IMG/VR virus record: IMGVR_UViG_3300007516_000166
Location: 1-22,853 of that record
Strand: one strand, 5' to 3'
DNA length: 22,853 nt
Origin: a virus
Shown here piece by piece: positions 14,052-21,042 of this stretch. How positions within the stretch are numbered: the first letter of the stretch is position 1; every line of letters begins with the position of its first letter. Both the position numbers and the translations under genes were made by a program. The notes under the pieces are model-generated. The model did no database searches, was not told where the DNA came from, and was given only the letters and a program-made list of their open reading frames with translations.

Positions 14052-14888
14052 TTATTTATTAGACTCTATCCATGAATTAGCAACATCGTCATCTAATGTT
14101 ATATCTTTTGCTAATTTAACTTTTTTATTAGTTAGTGTAACTCTCTTAAATTGACTAACTTTAATTTCAATATCATCCGCAAACCTAAGTATTGTTTTTG
14201 CGCTAGGTTCTTCCATCACATTTTTTGCGTCTTCCCGATCTGGGGTTTCAACTCCTCCATCAATATAAAAAGTATTTGGGTTCCATTCTTTTATTGCATT
14301 GTGAATTCTAAATCCATACTCATTCTTAACATCTGAAAATAGTATCAATGTGTTCTTTCCAAATTTCTTAGTAATTCTACTTATGAATTCGATTCTCTCA
14401 TTAGAGTCAAATATAATTTCCTTCTCTATTTCAAGCATACGTTTACCGAATTCCATAGGATCTCTGAATTGATCCTTTACTTTCTTACGTAACGTCTTGT
14501 TAGTTTGTATCTTTACATACTCGGCTATTCGTGGGTCATTCATATCATACTCGAGGAACACCTGCTTGATTTTAATATCAGGAGAGTAATCATTGTCCAT
14601 TAGGAATTTAGCACTAAGTGTCATAACAAGTGGACCAGTTCTTTCTTGCATTGTATAGAAGTCAGAATACTCTAAATCAATTTTCATTGTTCCAGATAAT
14701 CCAAGTTTATATTCCCAGTTTACACATGATGCTAAGATATCTCCAATTGACTGCCCACGTGCCTTGTGACAATTCGATACGCTAATTCCATTAGCTATAT
14801 AATTATGGTTAAGTCCATCCTCTGATTTTATTCTAAGATTATATACATCACCTACATAATCTATTTTATTGATTGATTTAATTCTCAT
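14052..14888 (-). CDS. uvsW: C-intein fused to UvsW middle piece with Hint-like tail
   Basis: 278 aa in three parts. Residues 1-39 are a split-intein C fragment: MRIKSINKIDYVGDVYNLRI, then HNYIANGISVSN with terminal Asn39. The +1 residue is Cys40, giving CHKARGQS, which completes the DECH box started in the upstream gene. Residues 40-233 are UvsW: KLGLSGTMK (motif III), NTLILFSDVKNEYG (motif IV region), FYIDGGVETPDRED, then NVMEEPSAKTI. Residues 234-278 (LRFADDIEIKVSQFKRVTL to SWIESNK) are not UvsW. They resemble the block-B end of the N-intein at 15739-16032 but lack its Thr and His. ATG overlaps the previous stop as ATGA. After trans-splicing the product is UvsW up to motif V. Confidence 0.92.
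   Translation of the reverse strand: MRIKSINKIDYVGDVYNLRIKSEDGLNHNYIANGISVSNCHKARGQSIGDILASCVNWEYKLGLSGTMKIDLEYSDFYTMQERTGPLVMTLSAKFLMDNDYSPDIKIKQVFLEYDMNDPRIAEYVKIQTNKTLRKKVKDQFRDPMEFGKRMLEIEKEIIFDSNERIEFISRITKKFGKNTLILFSDVKNEYGFRIHNAIKEWNPNTFYIDGGVETPDREDAKNVMEEPSAKTILRFADDIEIKVSQFKRVTLTNKKVKLAKDITLDDDVANSWIESNK
14772..14888 (-). other. Split intein, C-terminal fragment (39 aa)
   Basis: Block F (VYNLRIKSEDGLNHNYIANG) and block G (GISVSN|C) are clear. The terminal Asn and the +1 Cys needed for trans-splicing are present. The penultimate residue is Ser, not the usual His. With the 98-aa N fragment the total is 137 aa, the size of an endonuclease-free mini-intein. Confidence 0.92.
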
Positions 14889-15697
14889 ATAAATTGTTTT
14901 AATAATCTCTTTAACCTATCTTTTTCTAATTGATTTTCTAATATTTCATTACTGTAATTATCTTTGAACCATTTACCTGAGATGACTTTGAATTTAAAAT
15001 CATTTAATTTCGCCCAATCTTTTGCTGCGCTGAACTTTATTTTATTAACTCGAGTCTCCTTTAAACTATCCGGTTTTATCTCATATAATATTTTATTATT
15101 AATATCGACAAAATCCATTACGTAATTATGAAATTCACCGTCTATAAAATATGGAACTCTTACTTTTTCGTATAATAAATTTGGATTGACAATTTGAAAA
15201 TATGCATCCCATGATGATCGACATTTAACTATAATATCCTTTCCGTTTTGGTTAATATTAACCTTGCATCTGGATTTGGCCCAGCTATTAGTTACACATG
15301 GAGTCCATTCTCCGTTTGATATTTTAGCCTTTAGTGTATTAGAAATCTTCCGGTTTGCAGCATGTTTAGTTTCATCGGACATCTTATGACTATTGTTATT
15401 ATCGCCAATCATATTATCAGATCTCCATTTATATAAACAATATCTAGAGCAGAAATTTTTATATCCTTGTCCAAAATTTTGAAACGTATTACTATTTCCA
15501 CATCTGCAATATTTACCATTATTATCTAATAGGTGGTCGTATATATTTTGCTCTGTTATAATAGATATAGGGATGTTTATATTTTCCTTATTTAACCAAT
15601 ATATATATTTATCGTCTTTACACTTAAATCCATTCATCATAATGAAATATTTTCTATTTACTTTAATGTATTCGTAGAGTTCTAAGTTGCTCATCAC
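14885..15697 (-). CDS. PD-(D/E)XK homing-endonuclease-like gene between split-intein halves
   Basis: 270 aa. A treble-clef-like zinc site (Cys64, Cys66, Cys83, Cys87; CRCGNSN ... NFCSRYC) is followed by a NUMOD3-like stretch (GDNNNSHKMSDETKHAANRK) and a nuclease domain: Arg160-S-S-Trp163-Asp164, Asp195 (VMDFVDINNK), Glu206-I-Lys208 (ILYEIKPDS), then KFSAAKDWAKLNDFKFKVI. This is the PD-(D/E)XK/Vsr-like core and closely parallels gp4 in this window. Its position, between N- and C-intein genes of one host protein, matches the 'fractured gene' arrangement known from marine metagenomes, where a Vsr-related endonuclease lies between split-intein halves. It overlaps the C-intein gene by 4 bases and has an exact late-promoter box upstream. 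Confidence 0.85.
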   Translation of the reverse strand: MMSNLELYEYIKVNRKYFIMMNGFKCKDDKYIYWLNKENINIPISIITEQNIYDHLLDNNGKYCRCGNSNTFQNFGQGYKNFCSRYCLYKWRSDNMIGDNNNSHKMSDETKHAANRKISNTLKAKISNGEWTPCVTNSWAKSRCKVNINQNGKDIIVKCRSSWDAYFQIVNPNLLYEKVRVPYFIDGEFHNYVMDFVDINNKILYEIKPDSLKETRVNKIKFSAAKDWAKLNDFKFKVISGKWFKDNYSNEILENQLEKDRLKRLLKQFI

Positions 15698-15712
15698 TTA
15701 TGATCTTTATTT

Positions 15713-15720
15713 TATTTATA
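15713..15720 (-). promoter_or_regulatory. T4-type late promoter before the split-intein endonuclease
   Basis: An exact TATAAATA on the minus strand, 15 bases upstream of the ATG at 15697 and just after the stop of the N-intein gene. It would give the endonuclease and C-intein/UvsW piece their own late transcript. T4 intron endonucleases also use late promoters. A chance match is possible in A/T-rich DNA. Confidence 0.45.
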
Positions 15721-15735
15721 ATAGATTCATAAGAA

Positions 15736-16887
15736 TTAATCATAAATTGATAGAATGTCATCATCTAATGTAAGAAGATCAACTCTTTTATATTCTCCGG
15801 ATATTAATTTAACTTTATGGTTGCCCGTAATTTTTACTGTTTCATTATTATCTAATTCAAGTTCATACATTTGATTATTCTTTGATAAATTTTTATGTAT
15901 ATAATCAACTTCTCTATTCTCAATATCAAATGTATTATCATTAACAGTTTTTACAATATCTCCTTTTTGTATATCGCATATCTTTACAATATCTCCATTT
16001 GATTTAGTAATCATCATATCTGGGTGTAAACATTCATCTACACATACAACAGAGAAATCTGAGCATATATCCATGATCTTAGCGTTTGCTAGTTTACGCT
16101 TCAGGTTCATTAGATCAGTTTGACGCTTCTCCTCTTCTCCTTTCTTAATACCTTTCATGATTAAGTTCCCGAGTTTATTATCTAAACATTTAGGAACAAG
16201 ATTAAGCATACTTTGATACGTTGTAATTAACATATCACATTTAGCAAATTTATCTGCGTCGAATTCTCCTTTCTTTCCTCCAACACAATGAATATTCCAA
16301 TCAACTAATCCGTTAGAATATTGATGGAATGCCTTAGCCGTTTGATTAACTAGACTTACATTAGGTACAATCAGAAGCATCTTTGATTTCTTGTTAATTG
16401 TTCCTACATATTTTAGATAAGAAGCATATGTATAGAATATAGATGTTTTCCCACTCGATGTTGCGAGCTCCTCACAGCAAAACTTATACTTAAGTGCACG
16501 ATATGCTCCTTCAAATTGATAATCTCTTGGATAGAATGGTTCACCCTTGTCAGTAAGTATACCTTTATATAAAGACTTGACGAATTTCTCATAATTATGT
16601 CTATTTAGTTTTAGGTCGAGCATTGGTTTTATTGCATCAACATCAGTAGGTATGTCATAATTAGCGGTGAAATTAGCTAATTCTTTCCATAACCCGATTG
16701 GAATTGTCCATTCCTTTGTCATAAAATGATCCATACCATCCCATGTTCCATTTTCAACAGCCTTATTAAAGTCCGCATCCTTTGACTTCTTTTTAAAGAA
16801 GCTATAAAGATAATCTCTATGTGAATTTAATTCATACGATACGACTTTAAGATTCTTTAAGTCATCCGTGACTTCTAATCTAATCAT
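15736..16887 (-). CDS. uvsW: UvsW helicase N-terminal piece fused to N-intein
   Basis: 383 aa. Residues 1-285 are the N-terminal and first RecA-like domain of UvsW: FYPRDYQFEGAYRALKY (Q-motif region), ATSSGKTS (motif I, 142-149), LLIVPNVSLVNQ (Ia), ITTYQSML (Ib) and VVCVDE (281-285, first part of motif II). At Cys286 the sequence changes to an intein N fragment of 98 aa ending at the stop. UvsW is an ATP-dependent SF2 branch-migration helicase that unwinds recombination intermediates and R-loops and shifts T4 from origin- to recombination-dependent replication. Unspliced, this piece has half of the DECH box and should be inactive. It starts directly after the UvsY stop; T4 likewise places uvsY next to uvsW. 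Confidence 0.93.
   Translation of the reverse strand: MIRLEVTDDLKNLKVVSYELNSHRDYLYSFFKKKSKDADFNKAVENGTWDGMDHFMTKEWTIPIGLWKELANFTANYDIPTDVDAIKPMLDLKLNRHNYEKFVKSLYKGILTDKGEPFYPRDYQFEGAYRALKYKFCCEELATSSGKTSIFYTYASYLKYVGTINKKSKMLLIVPNVSLVNQTAKAFHQYSNGLVDWNIHCVGGKKGEFDADKFAKCDMLITTYQSMLNLVPKCLDNKLGNLIMKGIKKGEEEKRQTDLMNLKRKLANAKIMDICSDFSVVCVDECLHPDMMITKSNGDIVKICDIQKGDIVKTVNDNTFDIENREVDYIHKNLSKNNQMYELELDNNETVKITGNHKVKLISGEYKRVDLLTLDDDILSIYD
15739..16032 (-). other. Split intein, N-terminal fragment (98 aa)
   Basis: Block A is CLHPDMMITKSNGDIVKICD followed by IQKGDIVKT, with Cys1 as the nucleophile. Block B is YELELDNNETVKITGNHKVK, with the conserved Thr and His (TGNH). The fragment ends RVDLLTLDDDILSIYD. 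The insertion point lies between Asp-Glu and Cys-His of UvsW motif II, a conserved active-site position typical for inteins. Confidence 0.93.
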
Positions 16888-17319
16888 CTACATTCCTATC
16901 GTTTTTTCTATCTCAACTCTTGTTTTAATTCCATATAGTACGTTATCTACGGTTTTAATGGAATCAACAAAGAAGGATATTTGATTTTCTATAGTATCTA
17001 CAATTTCTTTAATATTAGCGGTTGCGCCATCTATTAAAACTGTCTTTTCATTATATTGATATCTATGTTGTAAATTAGTAGAGATACTTTCCATCTGTTT
17101 AGCGCGTTCATTTCTATATTTACGTTTAACCGAGGAAAGATTTTCAATAAGAATATGATTATCTTCAAGTAATCGCTGTCTTAGTGATAGCATTTTAATC
17201 TGAACCTCTTTGAGCCCAGTCATACTTGACATTTTTTCGATACATTCTCTAATTTCTTGAGAAATATCACCACGTGTCTTTCCATACTTAGCTGCAATTC
17301 CATCTAATTTATCTGACAT
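16888..17319 (-). CDS. uvsY: UvsY-like recombination mediator
   Basis: 143 aa, close to T4 UvsY (137 aa). The C-terminal half follows the T4 pattern: a basic stretch (KRKYRNERAKQ), RYQYNEKTVLIDGATANIKE aligned with T4 RYEKSEMKTVLSADKDVLK, then a helix ISFFVDSIKTVDNVLYGIKT ending shortly after. UvsY loads the UvsX recombinase onto gp32-coated single-stranded DNA as a heptamer. The gene lies directly upstream of uvsW with no spacer, as a recombination pair. The N-terminal half is less conserved and helical. A generic helical protein cannot be fully excluded. Confidence 0.75.
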   Translation of the reverse strand: MSDKLDGIAAKYGKTRGDISQEIRECIEKMSSMTGLKEVQIKMLSLRQRLLEDNHILIENLSSVKRKYRNERAKQMESISTNLQHRYQYNEKTVLIDGATANIKEIVDTIENQISFFVDSIKTVDNVLYGIKTRVEIEKTIGM

Positions 17320-17383
17320 AAGTTAATTGATTTTGTATATTTTACTCATGTTTCAATATTAGTTTTAGAAGAGAGTTGTAATA

Positions 17384-17860
17384 TTAGCTTATAAATTTGT
17401 AGTATTTTGAATCAATTGAGTAGAAATCATCACCATCAAGTTCATCTATGTTGTTTGACGTAAATAGATTTTCACCGATATCGACTCTTTCTCCTTGAAT
17501 GTATAAGTCTGGATTATTTGATCCATATTCCGCGATTACAATTCTTAGAATATCAAAACGTTTGGTTAGTTTACGTACTCTTTTATCAAGATCAGTTCCT
17601 TCTCCGAATATAAAAACACTTGGATATAAATCAGCAGCATTATCAGATCTCTTTAGATGGAATGTTTGTTTGATATATTTTTCATCAAATAATTCACCCT
17701 TTATACATTTATCCAATGCTTCCTCTGTATTAAAGTCAATAATGATATATGGTAATTTAGATTGTATTGTATTACGAACGTCGGGCCATGAGTAGTGTTT
17801 TTCTAAACTCTTCTCTTCAAGGTCGGTATATTCTTCATATAAACGGATATATTTACGCAT
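17384..17860 (-). CDS. Hypothetical protein, first gene of recombination block
   Basis: 158 aa, no family recognised. The start MRKYIRLYEEYTDLEEKS resembles the targeting-peptide pattern of other small proteins here (basic residues, Tyr/Phe pair, Leu-Glu-Glu). The body has strands such as LPYIIIDFNTEEALDKCIKG and a central FIFGEGTDLDKRVRKLTKRF. It is separated from uvsY by 64 bases of A/T-rich sequence without a clear signal, and diverges from the kinase-like gene at 17956. An AATAAATA box upstream could be a weak late promoter. Confidence 0.75.
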   Translation of the reverse strand: MRKYIRLYEEYTDLEEKSLEKHYSWPDVRNTIQSKLPYIIIDFNTEEALDKCIKGELFDEKYIKQTFHLKRSDNAADLYPSVFIFGEGTDLDKRVRKLTKRFDILRIVIAEYGSNNPDLYIQGERVDIGENLFTSNNIDELDGDDFYSIDSKYYKFIS

Positions 17861-17955
17861 ATAACTTCTTTTTGTTTATTTATTCATTAAATCAAACATA
17901 TTAATTTAAGTGAAAGCTATTATAGTATATTATATGTAAACCAAATCAAATTATT

Positions 17956-18546
17956 ATGATAGTATTATGTGAGGGGCCCCGTGGAGCGGGAAAGTCGCAT
18001 TTGATTGACAATTTCTTCGCTCAAAATAATGATGATAGATTCATGTATTACAAATGGGACTTTGTGTCATTAGTTGAAACGCTTGGGCTTGAAGAAAAGG
18101 GTGAAGTTATTCATTATTTTAGTCTAGCTAATATATTAACAATTCTAGAAATGGGAAATACTATATTTAAAGATAAAGTATTAATATTAGATAGGTCAAT
18201 ATTCTCAGCATATGTGTGGGCTTTATATAGAAAGAGACTTATTAGACATGAATTAATCACTGAATTTATGAAGATATTAGATAGTCAATTATATTCTAAC
18301 TGCAAATTAGTTTATATAACAAGAGATGACGGGATATCAGATTTTAACAGGGGTAATAAGGACATATTTGACAAGTATGAGAATTATAATCTAGAAAAGC
18401 AAGAATTTGATAAATTATTTAGTATGTTTAGTGAGTATATAGACAAACGCGAGGCTGGAAATTCAAATATTATCTTTAATAATATGTTCAATACTAAAAG
18501 TCAATATGAATTCAATAAATTATTAGGTAGTTTTGTTGATAAATAA
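17956..18546 (+). CDS. P-loop deoxynucleoside/thymidylate kinase-like protein
   Basis: 196 aa. The N-terminus has Walker A G7-PRGAGKS (residues 7-14) directly after the first strand (MIVLCE). ILDRSIFSAYVWA has the Asp-Arg-Ser signature of dNK and thymidylate kinases, and KLVYITRDDGISDFNRG gives the strand before the lid region. These enzymes phosphorylate nucleosides or nucleoside monophosphates with ATP to feed phage DNA synthesis. Substrate cannot be decided; it could also be a polynucleotide-kinase-like P-loop protein. The gene has a long A/T-rich leader without a Shine-Dalgarno sequence and is followed 17 bases later by a small CTS-type gene. Confidence 0.75.
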   Translation: MIVLCEGPRGAGKSHLIDNFFAQNNDDRFMYYKWDFVSLVETLGLEEKGEVIHYFSLANILTILEMGNTIFKDKVLILDRSIFSAYVWALYRKRLIRHELITEFMKILDSQLYSNCKLVYITRDDGISDFNRGNKDIFDKYENYNLEKQEFDKLFSMFSEYIDKREAGNSNIIFNNMFNTKSQYEFNKLLGSFVDK

Positions 18547-18563
18547 TAAAAAATTCATTGAGT

Positions 18564-19106
18564 GTGAAGAATCGCGTTAATAATTTTAAAAAGTTCGAAA
18601 GATTGAACGAACAAGACGAGGCTGTAAAAGCAGAGACATCACCACTAATAGGATATTCAGAAGATATGATAGTTAGCAGAATATCAGAGCTAATGGAGAT
18701 AATGCCAGATAGCACTAAATTTGGAGTTCCTGCTGATAATAAAGGAGCATCATTATCATATAGAGATGCAAACGGAGCTATCCAGAAAATTCAAGATATT
18801 GCACATTACTATAACAGTAAGTCAGAAGAAGTAAAATTCTATTGCTGGAATATCAGTTATGCTGGATCTTGGGATGCTACTAAAAGTTTAAGAGAAAAGA
18901 TCGATGAAGCAGGTGGATTCGGAACCGAGCAGAATATGAACCTTAAAAAGGTAATCAAATATTTTACAGCAAATCCTGAAGATGTAGATAACGTAAGAAG
19001 TTTATCAATTTCGATAGATGCTATGTCAATTAGAAAGAGCAAGGAAAGTAGTAGTGACGATTCTGCAAACTATCCACAACCTGATGAAACTGAAGGTAAA
19101 GATTAA
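18564..19106 (+). CDS. Putative prohead-packaged protein, GTG start
   Basis: 180 aa from GTG at 18564. An in-frame TTG at 18558 would add only Met-Ser, but GTG gives MKNRVNNFKKFERLNEQDEA, which fits the MK...F..F.(I/L)NE leader of the other small genes. Leu-Asn-Glu|Gln suits prohead-protease cleavage. The body contains AIQKIQDIAHYYNSKSEEVK, a Trp-containing WNISYAGSWDATKSLREK segment, and a Ser/Asp/Glu-rich tail ending DETEGKD. Family not recognised. It sits between the kinase-like and ligase/NMNAT-like genes. Confidence 0.75.
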   Translation: MKNRVNNFKKFERLNEQDEAVKAETSPLIGYSEDMIVSRISELMEIMPDSTKFGVPADNKGASLSYRDANGAIQKIQDIAHYYNSKSEEVKFYCWNISYAGSWDATKSLREKIDEAGGFGTEQNMNLKKVIKYFTANPEDVDNVRSLSISIDAMSIRKSKESSSDDSANYPQPDETEGKD

Positions 19107-19133
19107 GTATAAAACTCAATAACACTTTACAAT

Positions 19134-20954
19134 ATGGCAGGTATTAATAACTTAAAACTGGTACACGATAAAAAGGGAGATGATTTTTTAGATAATCTCC
19201 TTAATAATTTCGTTATAATAAATGAGAATATCGATGGAACTTTCTTTGGAGTTAAAAAGGATAAGGATACAGATAGATTTAGATATTTCAAGAAGTCAGG
19301 AGAGATTACGTATGTAGATCGAATGTTGATTAAATATTATAATCCTGCTATTTCTTACTTTGAGAACTTATCAGTTGAGAAGAAGCAACGAATCCCTTCT
19401 AATTTTTATTTTGGATTTGAATATGTAACAGGTAGAGATATGAAAGCATCTAATTTTTCTAGAATGCCTAAGAATAATTTAGTTCTTTCATATATTCATA
19501 GGTTAGGAGAAGATGGTAAGCCTGAGGAAACACTACAAACAAAAGATGATCTCGATAGATGGTCTTATTATTTAGATGTAGAACCGCCAGCTATTATATT
19601 CGAAGGTAAACTAGATGATGATCAAAAACGATCAATATTAGAGTTTGTGTATGCAAACACTTCTGAATTAGAAGATAAGTTCAAGACTATATCATTCACA
19701 AAATTTATTATTTCAGTCCTTAGTTCTACAGAAAGAGAATCGATTGTTAGACATGGGCTAGGCGGTGACATGGGTAGTATAATATTTAGATTTTATGATG
19801 AGAATGACGAGGATGCAAAAGCAAATGCATTTCTTGCTAAACTGGTGGATCCTATATTTTATAGTAAAGGAGAAACAAATAAGAAATCAAATACAAAGAA
19901 GTCAAATGATTATATTTGGCTAATTGTAATTGACCTTATGAACCGTATTGAGATGTACAGTGAAGATCAACTTAGACAATTATGTGAAGGCGACAGTGAA
20001 TATGATGAGAAATACGTTAAATTAATGAACTCTATATTTAAAGACTTTATTAAAGATTATTCGTATAAGTATGACGGACTTCAATTAGACGTTCCAGAGT
20101 ATTTAAAGAGACCTGAATTTGAGGTTGACTTTGATCTAATAAATGATGAGGGTGTCATTAAACATGTTAAAGGTAATGATACATTTAAAGAAATATACAG
20201 AATATTAGTAAACTTCTTTAGGAAACCTAGAAAGAAGTCAACATCTAGCTTTTTTAATGATTCATTATTAACTCAACTTAATATTCAAATAAAGAAGATT
20301 AAGAGGGTTATAATGGGAGACGTTTTATATGAGGGACTATTTCCTTCATTTGGAGAGTTTGTAGGAGATTCGGTTTTCGTAGGAGAACATGAAAACTTAG
20401 AAAAGAAATCTAAAGGTAAAAAAGTTAAAGTAAAAAAAGTGAATGTATTAATTGGAAATTTTCAACCTATACATAACGGACATATCAAAGCTGCTGAAAA
20501 GTTAAAGGAGAAGAATGGATTACCGTGCGTTCTAGTTGCGATAGTGCAAAAGAATAAAAGGTACCCATTCTCAGAAAAATCTGTTTTAATAATGCTTAAT
20601 AAAGTGCAACAATCAAATTCTGAGTTGTTTTCAGATGTAAGAATTGTAAAAGTAAGTACTATTAAAGAGATTCTATGTGAGCTTAGACCTAATTTTGATC
20701 CTATCTTATGGGGATCTAGTGCTAGAAATATTAAAGATTATGTACTACAGATGGATTATATTAAGAAGAAGGATATTCCATTGAGAATATCAGATGAGTT
20801 TAAATTAATAGAAGTTCCAAGTTATCAAAAAACAGATGATGTGATCACATCTATTGAAAACGGAGATTTTAACACGTTTAAAGATATTGTACCAGGTGCA
20901 ATAAGCTCAGAGTTTTTTAACTTACAGAAGGAGTTAGATTTCTTTGAAAAGTAG
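19134..20954 (+). CDS. Fused ligase-like nucleotidyltransferase and NMNAT-like protein, degenerate
   Basis: 606 aa. Residues 25-260 resemble the Rnl2/DNA-ligase adenylation fold: ENIDGTFFGV (31-40) at motif I, FYFGFEYVTG at motif III, then SIIFRFYDEN and AKLVDPIFYS near motifs IV and V. The motif I lysine nucleophile (KxDG/KxHG) is Asn32, and the usual Glu of motif IV is not seen. After a helical middle, residues from about 445 form a nucleotidylyltransferase: VLIGNFQPIHNGHIKAAEKL with the HxGH motif intact. The later ISxTxxR motif is replaced by KTDDVITSIENGDF (no Arg). The linker holds PSFGEFVGDS, like the targeting motifs of nearby genes. NAD+ or RNA metabolism is the family context; activity of the first domain is doubtful. 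Confidence 0.75.
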   Translation: MAGINNLKLVHDKKGDDFLDNLLNNFVIINENIDGTFFGVKKDKDTDRFRYFKKSGEITYVDRMLIKYYNPAISYFENLSVEKKQRIPSNFYFGFEYVTGRDMKASNFSRMPKNNLVLSYIHRLGEDGKPEETLQTKDDLDRWSYYLDVEPPAIIFEGKLDDDQKRSILEFVYANTSELEDKFKTISFTKFIISVLSSTERESIVRHGLGGDMGSIIFRFYDENDEDAKANAFLAKLVDPIFYSKGETNKKSNTKKSNDYIWLIVIDLMNRIEMYSEDQLRQLCEGDSEYDEKYVKLMNSIFKDFIKDYSYKYDGLQLDVPEYLKRPEFEVDFDLINDEGVIKHVKGNDTFKEIYRILVNFFRKPRKKSTSSFFNDSLLTQLNIQIKKIKRVIMGDVLYEGLFPSFGEFVGDSVFVGEHENLEKKSKGKKVKVKKVNVLIGNFQPIHNGHIKAAEKLKEKNGLPCVLVAIVQKNKRYPFSEKSVLIMLNKVQQSNSELFSDVRIVKVSTIKEILCELRPNFDPILWGSSARNIKDYVLQMDYIKKKDIPLRISDEFKLIEVPSYQKTDDVITSIENGDFNTFKDIVPGAISSEFFNLQKELDFFEK

Positions 20955-21042
20955 TGTATACATGTTGCAGTTGTGTTAATTAGCATCAGACAATTAAAAC
21001 CCTTACCATTTCTAATGATATAATAAACAAAGAAATACATAT

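Noticed and set aside
13036-14060. Group I intron holding the HNH gene
   Set aside because: Only 18 bases lie between the upstream stop and the HNH start, and the downstream coding sequence overlaps the HNH end. There is no room for the intron core outside the reading frames, and the upstream tail looks like protein.
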